Source: Paralithodes platypus (taxonomy: Eukaryota > Arthropoda > Malacostraca > Decapoda > Lithodidae). From it: a DNA stretch of 64,000 nucleotides. Shown piece by piece: positions 23,805 to 35,540 of the stretch. The notes under the pieces were generated by a model. It worked only from the letters and a program-made list of their open reading frames with translations. It did no database searches and was not told the origin of the DNA. The stretch's first letter is position 1. The number at the start of each line of letters is the position of its first letter. The position numbers were made by a program, and so were the translations under genes. The DNA lies in assembly GCA_032716605.1 (NCBI GenBank), contig CM064518.1:42580750-42644749 (forward strand). Reading direction: 5' to 3'.

Positions 23805-24880
23805 AAAGGACATTAGCCTAACCTAACAACCTTACCTAACCTATCCTAGTATTATGGGTGGGGGCTGCTGCCCCCACACCCCCGCTATTTGACATCTTTG
23901 ACAGATTTTTGGTGTATTTTTCTGTGAAATCGGGTTTTTTCAAGTGTCGATAACGAAATTCCTCCATGCGGACTAGCCTATAATGAGAAATATATGGCGA
24001 GTCTATTGGTCCCTATTTTCCCTAATAAATTGTTTCGGTACGATTTTAGTTACTGGACACCTAGGCTATTTGACAGGTACCGCCAACGATTTAATACATA
24101 CTGTATTTTTTTCGGTTTCCACGCATCCAACACCAAGCTACACCCTTTTCTGGTGTACGAAACACTAAAAAAGCAATGGGGACACTTTAATAATGATAAT
24201 ATGAGATGAAATATAAAGAAAACTCGGTTGCGTTCGTGGAAGTAGCGTCGCTTTGTTTACTTTACGCTCGGAGTGACTTCCCGGTCCCGCCTTGGCAGTC
24301 GACTTCATATGGCTAAGCTTAGGCCTATATAACCAGTTGTTGGGTAAATTTGTTGATAAAGACTTGCGTTATAGGCCGTGCGATACAGGACAGGGTTGAG
24401 GGGGGGCAGAGCCCTCACCCCCCCCCGTGAATTATAATAATCGTCATAGGCTAGCCTATATGTGGCCAGCAGGGGGCAAGTAAAACAGCTGGCTGTAGTA
24501 ACCTCGAGCGTCCTGGGTAAACAAACCGCGACAACCCGAAGCGACGACGGACTCCCGCCGCCGATTTTCGTCACAAACGCGCCGTTTTATTCTCGTCGAA
24601 AACCACATTTGAAAAGTTGGATTTTTTTTATTTTAATACCACAAATTTTCTGAGTGTTTTTTATAAACAAAATTGGTAATTTGCATCAATATAGGCCTAT
24701 AGTGTTTGTAATTAATTAGAAATCTCGGGAAAACCTGTTTTCCCCATTAGGCCTATCGATCGATGAGACACGCCCCCCGATAGTGATTTGAAAAGACATT
24801 AGCCTAACCTAACAACCTTACCTAACCTAACCTAACCTAGTATTATGGGTGGGGGCTGCCGCCCCCACCCCCCCGCTGGT
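23805..24880. repeat. direct repeat pair with CCTAA and G/C hairpin
   Basis: About 80 bp are shared by 23805-23885 and 24788-24875: GACATTAGCCTAACCTAAC, AACCTTACCTAACC, CTAGTATTATGGGTGGGGGC and GCCCCCAC..CCCCCGCT. The second copy has two extra CCTAA units. Confidence 0.8.
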
Positions 24881-25887
24881 GGAGTACTAATCCCTTTATC
24901 AAAAATAAAACAAATTTGGCTGTCAATTATACGAAGGTGAAAGAAAAGTCGATGGTGTTTACTCTGCAATCTTCCGCTTGATTGTACATTGATAACGGGA
25001 AAGTACCGTATTGAGAACCTTGTTACGAAAATTAAATTTTAGTACCATAGGCCTAGGCCTACTTTTATATTAGTTTTTCCGAGGGTTAACACATTTTCAT
25101 ATGATCTTTAGAGCTATCGATAACTGGAAGTACCGTATTGACAACCTTGTTACGAAAGACATTTTAGTACCATACTTTTTTATTAGGTTTTGCCGAGGGT
25201 TAAAACAAATTTTGGTCAATATTTACGAGTCACACCACAGCTGGAATCTCATTTCTAAGGGTAGTTTTGGGTTCCTATCATTCTGTTTCATTGCTATATA
25301 TACTTTTTATCCACCGGAAAAAAAACAAAATTTTTTTTTTTTTTTTTTTTGCATTAGCCTAACCTAACCTAACCTAACCTAAATGTATTTGGGGGCTATT
25401 AGGTTAGGTTAGGTTAGGTTAGGTTAGGTTAGGCTAGGTTAGGTTTTTTGGTTAGGTTAGGCCTAGGCCTAATGCTTAAAAAAAAAAAAAAAAAGAAAAA
25501 AAAAAAAAAAAAAAAAAACGGTGGATAAAAAGTATATAGGCTAGCAATGAAGCATAGAATGATAGGAACCCAAAACTACCGTTAAAAATGAGATCCCAGC
25601 TGTGGTGTGACTCGTAAATATTGACCCAAATGTTCTTATGATCTTTAGAGCATATAGATTCAATATCTATCTTCAAATATATCAACAAAATTTGTGGTAT
25701 TAAAATACCGGTAACATTAAACCAAAAAGTTATTATATAATTTTCAATACTAGGCTATTACCGGACCAGAAAAAGGTGTAGCTTGGTGTTGGATGCGTGG
25801 AAACCGAAAAAAAAATGTATTAAATCCTCGGTGGTACCTGTAAAATAGGTGTCCAGTAACTAAAATCGTACCATTGTTTCTAATAAG
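24021..25887. repeat. outer inverted repeat enclosing the inner palindrome
   Basis: 24021-24155 is the reverse complement of 25763-25887, about 85% by eye. Shared blocks include CGATTTTAGTTACTGGACAC, CGGTTTCCACGCATCCAACA and CCAAGCTACACC. About 1.6 kb lies between the arms. Confidence 0.85.
25203..25635. repeat. inner palindrome: poly(T), CCTAA and TTAGG arrays, poly(A)
   Basis: Arms 25203-25317 and 25519-25635 are about 90% complementary (AATATTTACGAGTCACACCA, TTTTGGGTTCCTATCATTCT). The spacer is itself mirror-like: T-run, TAGCCTAACCTAACC, a short GGGGGC loop, seven or more TTAGG units, then an A-run. Confidence 0.9.
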
Positions 25888-27592
25888 GCGGATGTAGTGT
25901 CCTTGAAGATTATCCCTAACCTAATACAATAACATTAGGGTAAGTAAATTATATCGAAATACAGTCGTGATTTAACTGATTTTGGTTCAAATGATAGGCA
26001 TATGGGCTGTTTTAACCTGTCACTCTGTCACGGGGAACTCGAGCACCTCACACCGGCCCTAGCAAACACCAACACATAGGCTAGGCCTACGGCTACACAC
26101 GCACGCACATAGCCTACCATACGCATAAACACACATCTACAAACGCAGACCAAAGCAAATACGCAAATACACACATGCAAGCCACATGACATAGGCTAGT
26201 ATCGTTTGCGTTGATTAGCGCTGACCATAAAATACTTGATCATGATGCCGGCAACACATGATTTAAATGCCGATCAAAACAAGGGTAGATTTAAAGGGCA
26301 AATCTTACCTCAACTCAGCTTTGGGCCTCGATTTTCGCACTCCAATATGTCCACTATACACCAAGGAGAAGTCGGAATCCTTGGAAGTCATCAGAGTATA
26401 AGAGTACACTGGAATATTACGAAAATAAGTCACGTAAACAAATACATCCGTCACTCCTGAGCACTAGGATTCTCAAGTAGTCATACGAGCTCCTATCTTG
26501 TACACACTGTTCGTTGCATATGATAAAAATAATGCGTATTGTAATTTGCCAAGTAGAGATAATGTGAGTAATATATTTAAAATAATATGTTAAATAGCTC
26601 AATATGTTGTTTTAAATATTCAGAAAGTATAATCCTTGGAACCTCAATTTACCTGGGAAACATCTTCCAGCAATCACAATCAGCTGTTCTCCGTTTTCTA
26701 TGGTGACAGGAGAAAACTGACTGAGTTTCCTGGTTAACTGCGCAACACTAATAATACTCACAACGCGCACACGTACAATTACACACACACACACACACAC
26801 TCACATAATTATGCACACCTCTTCAGGTACATCGTTCCCCAGGGTGTTGGGGTTTGTACTGTGGCGTAATTTTTTGTTTGTTTGTTTTTTTACTGCGCTT
26901 TCGACACTGTTAGAACGACGATTAAGAACCATTATTTATTGTATTGTAGCCTACCTATAAATTAATATAACTGATAAAGGATGAAAACAGTTATTGATGA
27001 ATCCATTGAAGGAGGGAGCCACTAAACTACTTTAGGATGAGGCCACTTCATACTGTTCTCTCACTCTCACTCTCTCTCAGGAAGGTTATAGGCCTACTGT
27101 ATAATGGTTGACATACGCGTTTAGTTCAGCAGGAGACGCTGAGTACTATGCGGCAATTTTGAGCGTGTGTTTGAGTGATTGGACGGATGGATTGTGATAA
27201 TCAATGCTGTGACATTTCTGCGGACTGAACAATTGGTCAATAAGTCTGAATGAGGCCAGTTTTATTCACTGACACATCAAGGGTTCGTGCATATCAGACA
27301 TACTTTTATGGATAGTGACTGACTTTATTTTATTTTAGTATTTGTTTTTCTTAATAAGCACAGTGTATATCTCATTCATAAATGAACACATACCAGTTTG
27401 CCCACAAAAAGCAAGCACACAAACATTCAGAAGCACCAATCACTCAACAGCCCCCGAAATCAATGACTTCACCTCAGAATCAAAGGGTTACTGCCTATAT
27501 CAATAAATAGTTGTACACATCCTAACTAAACTAAACAAGATCCAATAATATCAGAGTAAAATGAAAGACTGTATCATGGTTTATTGAAATTA
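25888..27592. other. non-coding spacer
   Basis: AT-rich, with a (CA)n tract at about 26780-26800 and a CA-rich stretch near 26090-26180. No gene recognised. The small frame at 26236-26460 has no feature I can name. Confidence 0.6.
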
Positions 27593-27772
27593 TTAACCCT
27601 TTCATTACCGGTGACGTCCTTTGTTTATATTCTGGCGAGTATTAGACGATTGTATTCAGTGTAAGAAGGGCCTGCAGCAATGAGTAGGCTTCGAACTATC
27701 TTAACCCTTTTTACCACCACAAATTATTCTTAAGCTACACCAAATCATTTAAATATAGCTAGTATAAAATAA
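27593..27772. mobile_element. MITE-C, right end degraded
   Basis: TTAACCCTTTCATTACCGGT, GACGTCC, TATTCTGGCGAGTATTAGAC and CGATTGTATTCAG match the family. The right AGGGTTAA terminus is not visible. Confidence 0.75.
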
Positions 27773-28080
27773 AAAAATGGTCGGCGGTATAGAATATGTA
27801 TCAGTATTGTTACAGATGAACATACTTAACAATATTGCTTTTGGTCTACAGTATTTACTTCGTGTTAAGGCCTTCAAAAGCCACACACCTCAGAGACTCA
27901 AGGTGAATATCCCTGTACAAATGCATCCTTCCTGCAACAGTTTCACCTGCCTTCAGAACTTGGCTTATTTTAAGAGGAGCTGGTGTTCTAATGGATAGTG
28001 CTGCCCAACGAATCAAAGGACGAGAGGTTAATTCCATTGAGAGCAGTGATGGCATATAGTCCAGTAGGTGTTTCTACCTT

Positions 28081-28452
28081 TTATGGGGAGATGGGCATAT
28101 TTATTTGCTCATTTATATATTTTTTTAGTATTTTTAAAGTTTCCTACCTAGACCTCCATCAGCCTGTAAAAAACACTCCCTAGACCTCCATTCAAGATAA
28201 ATTTGTACATTTTTCGGTAGAAAAATTTCTCGGCCAAAGGCCGAATTACTCTAAATATTACAGGCTAGCATTCGCTCGCCAGGAAAAAAATTGACACCTA
28301 AATGGCACGAAAGGTCTTAATATTGACAAAGAAATGGCGTGAAAGGTCTTAAAATCGCCAAACTAAAAGGGCGAACGTCTTATAACTTCAAAACCAATGG
28401 GGCTAGACACGAGGGAGAAGGGGACCAGAAGAACCGGCCTATCCCCCCTTAA
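28081..28452 (-). mobile_element. MITE-B, reverse copy
   Basis: Left TTATGGGGAG, right CCCCCCTTAA. Modules: CTAGACCTCCATCAGC, CAAGATAAATTTGTACA, GGTAGAAAAATTTCTCGGCC, CGCTCGCCAGGAAAAAA, CACGAAAGGTCTTAATATTG and GCTAGACACGAGGG. Confidence 0.82.
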
Positions 28453-28580
28453 AGTCCCTGAAAAGCCTGTAAATAGTGAACTGGCGCAATGAATGGAGTC
28501 AGAACCAAGCCTATTGAAAGCTTGAACGCCTGAAAAACTTATGCTATCCGCAATTCTCGCTATTCCAGTTCTACAGGCAT

Positions 28581-28952
28581 TTAAGGGGAGATGGGTCAGT
28601 TTTCTGGTCCCTATTCTTCCTCATGTTTAGCCCTATTAGTTTTCAGATTTCATGACATTTGGCTCATAGTTTGGCGATTTTAATACCTTTTGTTCCATTT
28701 CTTTGTCAATATTAAGACTGTTTGTGTTATTTAGGTGTCGATTTTGTTCTGGCGAGCTATATCGAGCCTGTTATTTAAGGGAAACCGATTTTCTGCCGGG
28801 ACCTTTTCTATCGAAATATGTACAAATATACTGTATCTAGAAGGAGGGTCTTCGGGGGTGTTATTTTAAGCTTGATGGAGGTCTAGGGAGGAAACTAAAC
28901 AAATATTAAAAGATACATAAATGAGCAAATAAATGAGCCCATCCCCCCTTAA
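28581..28952 (+). mobile_element. MITE-B, forward copy
   Basis: TTAAGGGGAGATGGG to CCCCCCTTAA, 372 bp, all modules present. It faces the reverse copy at 28081-28452 across only 128 bp, so the pair forms a natural large inverted repeat. Confidence 0.82.
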
Positions 28953-29853
28953 ATTATGACTGCTTGGTGTTGACTTCACTCAGATCAGAGGTCGGATAGA
29001 ATTATAGCTTTGGACGGTACTCCTTCCCTGCTAAGATCACCTCACAGCTTGAAAGGCGCCAGAACACAGTCAGTAAACGTCAGAATGAAGTGGCACTAAC
29101 TCCTGTTGATTAATAAGTAGCTTTTGGCATAATACAAAGCGGTCGGGAAACATTTCCCAATAGGGAATTCCTGTGTATTTGCAAGAGAGAGCTGAAGAAT
29201 CTATTTTAATTTATTTCACTCCAACACCAAACACCTCCCAAAGAAATTAATGAAAGCAAGCATGTGATCCACTGGGATTCCAACCTGGGTTACCACATAC
29301 ATATGCAGATTAAATATATAGGAATACCCTATGGGCAATACACAGGAATTCCCTATGGGGAAATGTTTCGCGACCGCTCTGTATATTACCGAGTGGAGAT
29401 ATATTACCTTGTGGATTCGTAGGCATGGTAGAGTATTGTATATCTGCAATAGGTGATAGACAAACACACACACAGGCACACACATACACTCACACACACA
29501 CGCATATATATATATATATATAATATTATATTATATATATTTTTTTTGTTTTTTGTTTTTTTCTATATTCCAACTTACTTCCTCTCGGGCATAGGCTGAG
29601 AGCCTTAACATTCACCGCTTTACAATGAACAGTGAAGCCCGTGAGGTCTTGTTCCAGTCTAGGGAGTGAGACATGTGAAGCACGTAGAGTATAACGAGCA
29701 CCTGCCATCTTGCCTTCACATGAGGCACGGTGCTCACTCATGGCCCGAAACGACCCCATCTCTGAAGCCACCTCGTTCCCGTGCTTCACTGTCTCACCCC
29801 CTACACTCGGACTCTCACACTTACACACACAACGCCACCTGTTGAGCAGATAA

Positions 29854-29900
<47 letters not shown>

Positions 29901-30189
29901 ACAGTATACTGTATATAGTATATATATATAGCCTATATTAAATATATATACTTGATATTTAATATACACTCAGACTGTATCGATAAATGCATTAATTTTC
30001 CACAGTTTTTATCTAGGCTGTTGCCAAACAATTAAATATTCGGTTGTATCCTCTACACTCACATTAACGTAAATCCCTTTCTCTGTCTCCCTCTCGCTCT
30101 CTATCTCTCTCCCTGCCCCCCGGAAGCTCACCGTAACGCAAATATTTCACTCTCTCTTACACTCACTCACACGCACACACTCACTCCCA

Positions 30190-30222
<33 letters not shown>

Positions 30223-30789
30223 ACTCCCACACTCACTCTCCCACTCACTCTCTCTGCTCTCACCCCAACGCAAAAATGTGAGACAAGAGACGGACCCTAT
30301 TAGTCAAATTACGGGGTCGAGATGCATATAGTCGGGCAGATTAGGTTAGTTAATGCCGGGCCGCTTTTTAGGAATTCACGTCTGCCAGATTTTTATGACT
30401 TGTATATTTTTTTTTGAGTATGTTCTTAAGGGCGCTGTTCGTGTATAATGGGTCTTATTGGTTGGCGGGTAAGGAATTTGGAATTTTATGTCGGTGAATA
30501 ATATATTTTCTAGGCGGTTGTTTTGCATTTATATATATTTGTGTTTAACCGGAAAGCGTGTAATGCCGTTCACTATTATAGGATTTGACATTGGTGGACA
30601 ATTGAGATATAGAGAAAATAGTGATGTGGATAATACGTTTTCTTTATTAATCTTTCCACAAACTAAAACATATTAATAATGTGCCTCTTACAACGTAATG
30701 GCTTTACACGAGCACTTTCTCTGGCACTTTTTTCGGCAACTCTGATCAGGCGAGTTCCGATATATACTGATTGTGATGTCCAGCTTGAG
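28953..30789. other. non-coding, several microsatellites
   Basis: (TA)n at 29504-29522 and 29858-29896, (CA)n near 29460-29500 and mixed CACTCT repeats near 30160-30260. 29585-29825 is less AT-rich, with an open minus frame that I cannot assign. GCTTTTGGCATAATAC.. near 29110-29180 and its rough complement near 29330-29385 share TTTCCC..AGGGAATTCC, a small inverted repeat. Confidence 0.55.
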
Positions 30790-31144
30790 TTAAGGGGGAT
30801 GAACTGATTTTTTTCTCTCCTTTTCTCTCTTTCCTTTCTCTGGCTTGTATCTATTCGGCCCCATTCAGCCTACTGTTTTAAGACGTTTATCCCCATCCAG
30901 GTGTCGATTTCTTCCTGGCGAGCGATAGCGAGCCAGCATTATATGGAGAAATCCGGCTTCTTCGACAAATATACAAATTTAACCTGCTGTAAAAAACATT
31001 TAAAACATTATGCTGGCGTGCTACCACTCGCCAGGAAAAAATCGACACATGGATGGGGATAAACGTCTTAAAACAGTAGGCTGAATGGGGCCGAATGGAT
31101 ATAATAAGTCAGAGGAAGAGAGAAAAAAGCAGGTCACCACTTTA
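30790..31144. mobile_element. MITE-A copy
   Basis: TTAAGGGGGATG at left. Arms with GGCTTGTATCTATTCGGCCC, GGCGAGCGATAGCGAGCCAG and the complementary right arm to GCAGGTCACC. The right TTAA is mutated to TTTA. Confidence 0.78.
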
Positions 31145-31497
31145 GCAGAGGTGTCTACACTTGATGATGTCTCGGGAAGGAATGGAGAGAGGCTAATGCT
31201 TCGTTCTTTCAGCTCGCTTCAAAACAAAGGATTGTGGCAATGCGCCTCCCTTCGACCTTGCATACATATTTAAATTTACTATGCTTAATAGTACTGAATG
31301 TTAACATACAAAACTATATTCTTTTAGATATAATTCACTAACTTTATGTTGAGTATTATTTCTTAATACTAGAATTACCCGTATATCGTGGCCATTCCTG
31401 GGTCACGATATTATAAATGAGTTGTGTCACGAATTAATTATTAGTGTCAAAGTTTCTATATCGTGATAAAATATGTTGTATTACCCCTTGAGGATTA

Positions 31498-31710
31498 TTA
31501 ACCCCTTCAGCATCATGACGTCTTTTTACCTCTGATGCTGGCTAAAATTAGATGATTTTATGCAGTTTAAGGAGGACCTATGTTCCTTAGAGGGTTTATC
31601 GAGATCGTATTTACCCCTTTGAGTCACATAGGTAGATTATAAACTAAAGGAAATCGTCTAATGGTAACCAAAATATGAGGACAATTACGTCATGGTGGTG
31701 AAGGGGTTAA
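31498..31710. mobile_element. MITE-C copy, diverged
   Basis: 213 bp, TTAACCCCTTCAGC to GAAGGGGTTAA. It keeps ATGACGTC, the TTAGATGATTTTATGCAG block and TCGTCTAATGG..ACC. It carries an internal AGAGGG..TACCCCTT pairing. Confidence 0.78.
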
Positions 31711-31817
31711 TCGTGTTGGCAGTATATTCCGGGTATATGGAAGTTAGAGGGTCATTGGAGATATACACTACCCTTTTAATTCCCACAGATCCTTCCTATA
31801 TTGCATAAAATCGACAA

Positions 31818-32042
31818 TTAAGGGAGGTCACCTGCTTGTTTTCTCTTTCTCTCCTTTTCTCTCTTGTTCTGGCTTGTATCCATTCGGCCCCATTCAGCCT
31901 ATTGTTTTAAGACGTTTATCCCCATCCAGGTGTCGATTCTTCCTGGCGAGCGACAGCGAGCCAGCATTGTATGGAGAAATCCGGCTTCGCCGGAGAAATT
32001 TTTCTATCGAAAAATTTACAAATTTAGCTTGCTGTCAAAATA

Positions 32043-32126
<84 letters not shown>

Positions 32127-32263
32127 TGGCTCGCTACCGCTCGCCAGGAAAATATTGACACTTGGATGGGGGTAAACGTCTTAAAACAGTAGGCTGAGTG
32201 GGGCCGAATGGATACAGGCCAAAGAAAGAGAGAAAGGGAGACAAGAAAACCAGGTGACCCACC
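31818..32263. mobile_element. MITE-A expanded by (TA)n
   Basis: TTAAGGGAGGTCACC at left, CAGGTGACCCACC at right (right TTAA lost). Both arms are well preserved. The short central TA stretch seen at 6207-6216 is here a TA repeat of about 80 bp at 32045-32124. Confidence 0.82.
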
Positions 32264-32564
32264 TGAAGTGCCAGAATATACTGTCAAAACGCGGGGTTAC
32301 ATGAGTATCAGTTATGTTTCAGTTATGTGTTATATTATGCACATCAATATTTAGAGTGCACTGATTGGTCACTCTGATGGAAGGCTCATCAGGTGGTACT
32401 GGGAACCGGTGAATAGGTGAATGGTATTTGGACAGATATAATTGGCCTGTTATGTATTCAATGTTAGGGAGGTTCACTATCTGCTCACTATTGATTGCTA
32501 TTAGTATGTTGATAATGATAATATACATACTAATAATACTAATAATAAGAATACAAATAATAGA

Positions 32565-32605
<41 letters not shown>

Positions 32606-32911
32606 TAATACCCGGTAATATTAATAGTTACTTATTTCTCTGACACGACATCCAATTCATTCCAAAACAAAATTCTAACGCTAACACAGAAGAAACATAA
32701 TAACAATAGCAATAATAAGAATAAGAATACAAATAATAATAATACAAATAATAACATAAAAAGCCAAAGTATAAGTTATAAAACAAATATCAACACAAGA
32801 AGCAGTATTTTACAGGAATCAATGTTTATAGCGTTTTCGTTTCTAACTTTACAATTCATACACACAGACACAAATCGCAAGCACAAACATTATTACAGAC
32901 ACACACGCAAG

Positions 32912-32943
<32 letters not shown>

Positions 32944-33053
32944 AGCATACACACACACCACACACGCTCTTTAAAATATGTACACACTATAAATAAATGA
33001 AAACATATATCCCAAGATGCACCTAGAAAAAATCCCACAAACACACAGTTTAC

Positions 33054-33087
<34 letters not shown>

Positions 33088-33320
33088 AATAAACTGCCTA
33101 GTAGGGATGAAAAGTCTGTGTAGTCTGTATATCTATGTAACTCTCTATGTAACTTGCTCATACCATACATATTAATATATCCACATATTATGTACTTTCA
33201 CATAGTTATTCACTACATAAAGGCGTTATATGTTTCAGTACACAGATAATTTAATGTAATATTCCTTATTTTAATCATTATGTATTATACAGTATTTTGA
33301 CTGCAAGGTGCGTTTGAAGC
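32264..33320. other. non-coding with (AAT)n and (CA)n tracts
   Basis: (AAT)n at about 32560-32602, further AAT-rich DNA to 32760, (CA)n at 32918-32943 and 33057-33086. No gene. Confidence 0.7.
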
Positions 33321-33690
33321 TTAAGGGGAGATGGACCGTTTTTCTGGTCCCCCTTCTTCCTCATGTTTAGCCCCATTAGTTTTCAGATTTTAAGATGTTC
33401 GGCTCATTAGTTTGACGATTTTAACAACTTCCGCCCAATTTCCTTGTCAATATTAAGACCTTTCGTATTATTTAGGTGTCGATTTGTTTCCTGGCGAACG
33501 ATAGTGAGCTTGTAATTTTGGGAGAACCGGCCTTAGATCGGGAAATTTTTCTACCGACAAATGTACAAATTAATCTAGAAGAGGGTTTTAATGAATGTTT
33601 CTTTGAAGTTTGATGGAGGTCTAGGGAGGAAACTAGAAAAATGATTAATACATGAACAAAATTGACCAAAAAGTGAAACATCCCCCTTAT
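33321..33690 (+). mobile_element. MITE-B, forward copy
   Basis: TTAAGGGGAGATGG to TCCCCCTTAT, 370 bp. Modules in order, including CTGGTCCCCCTTCTTCCTC, TTTAGCCCCATTAG, CTGGCGAACGATAGTGAGC and TTGATGGAGGTCTAGGGAGG. Confidence 0.82.
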
Positions 33691-33894
33691 ACAAGATGCA
33701 GTTTAATAAGCTGCCTGGAGGAAATATCTTCTTTAATTAAATATCATGTGGTCCACAATATAGCTAGGCTGCACCACACCATCGCTCTCGCTCTCGCTCT
33801 CTCTCTCTCTCTCTCTCTCACTCTCTCTTCTTCTTCTTCTTCTTGTCTGTACGCCTTCTTTTTTTTTACTACCTCGGATAGACTAAATAATTTG

Positions 33895-33937
<43 letters not shown>

Positions 33938-34175
33938 CATTATAAAGGGTATAATGAAGGTATATACTATCACTGGTATATTGATAAGGATATACCTTTC
34001 CTTCTTTATATTAGATGTTACTACCAATCTACCTTTAAAGGGGTAGATTATTATGGACGCTTAAATTACCCACTTCACATGCACATTTGTTTATAGTGTA
34101 GCGTCCATGAAGAAATATTAGTATATATAATAAATAGATACAGTAAATAAATAATAATAATAATAATAATAATAC

Positions 34176-34223
<48 letters not shown>

Positions 34224-34708
34224 TATTTATAATAATAATATACAATACATATGAAACAATAATAATTCAAACTATGTCCGCTCTCTCGCTAAAAGTTATC
34301 TAAATATACTATAAACATAGAATAAACAAACAATATAAATATAATAGAAACAATTAATCAAATATCAACTTTCTCTTACTCTACGATCTCTGAGGGCGGC
34401 CGGTAAACTGTTGAACGTGATAGCGCCATGAATGTTCACTCACTTTCCACTTATTTTCGTCCCGTTCATATTTTTTTAGGGGCGGGTGAGTAATTATTCA
34501 GTCTATGAATAATTAAATCTCTCGTGTATATATATGAATGATCCGACCACCACCCTTTCAGTGCGCGGTAAATGTGGTGCGTGCAATATGGAACACCCAG
34601 ACGTAGCCAATCAAATACGCATGTTACACTGTACGAAATCAAGGGAATGAAAAGGGTATATACGATCATTGGGTACATTGATAGTGATTTACCTTTCTAT
34701 CTTTGAAT
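33691..34708. other. non-coding with (CT)n and (TAA)n microsatellites
   Basis: (CT)n near 33788-33830 and 33900-33935, (TAA)n at 34145-34222. No gene. Confidence 0.7.
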
Positions 34709-34866
34709 GGGTGAGGGCTGGTCCTATCCAGAGTGAGGTTTGGCATTCTCTACCCAACCTTAGCCGTTGCTGTCTGCCTCTTTTACTGTCCTACATTTCC
34801 TTCTGGGGGCAGGGGGCTAGGAATCCTCCTCCCCTTGTATAATGCCCCTATTCTTCGAGGAGGCGG
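34709..34866 (+). mobile_element. SINE-like element D, 3'-truncated
   Basis: GGGTGAGGGCTGGTCCTATC, CAGAGTGAGGTTTGGCAT, then TTCCTTCTGGGG. Same head as 55948. It lacks the (AAC)n tail and runs into a MITE-C. Confidence 0.65.
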
Positions 34867-35040
34867 CTTTCATTTTATTCTGGCTATCATTAGAGGCTTA
34901 TATTCAGCTTAGGAAGGAGCTTTAGAAGTCAGAGGGTTAGTTGAGAGTTTTTGCATCTTTGATTCCTAGAGATCCTTCCCAATCAGCATAACATTGTCTA
35001 ATAATAGCCAGAAGCCCGTCGTGTCGTATCCTGAAAGAGG
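34867..35040. mobile_element. MITE-C, diverged and without clear termini
   Basis: ATTCTGGCTATCATTAGAGG, TTCAGCTTAGGAAGGAGCTT, then GATCCTTCCCAATC and GTCTAATAATAGCCAGAA are the paired family blocks. Confidence 0.6.
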
Positions 35041-35463
35041 TAATGATTCTCAAAATACAATAGAAACTATGCGTCTTTTGAGGGTTAATATATACAGTAG
35101 ATGGAGCATTACACACACACACACTCACAAGCAAACGTATGCAAAAATACACACATCTACTCACACGAACAACCACACCCACACACATACACACACCCAC
35201 ACACATACAAACACAACATCAGTCCTACTTAAATACAGAAAGAAAACATGTAACCCGTACAAATACCCCCCCCCCCCTACTCTGCGTGGGAGGCCTGGCT
35301 CAGACGGGAATATAGCATCTGAAAATAGCATACTGGGAGAGCCGGGAATTGACGGGATTTAGCCGTGTTATAGAAGTGTATGTAATATATATACATATTA
35401 TATATACAGTATATACAAAACGCTCCAAACAACTTCCTTCGTGTTGAGCCAAAATCAAAAGTT

Positions 35464-35540
<77 letters not shown>

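Noticed and set aside
20867..25470. A real chromosome end
   Set aside because: TTAGG blocks are short, in both orientations, and followed by many kilobases of ordinary sequence on both sides; interstitial.
29526..29969. 147-codon minus-strand frame with non-repetitive centre (29585-29825)
   Set aside because: Ends are TA-repeat-coded; the centre matches nothing I recognise and has no splice or start context that decides it. Possible exon of unknown type, not claimed.
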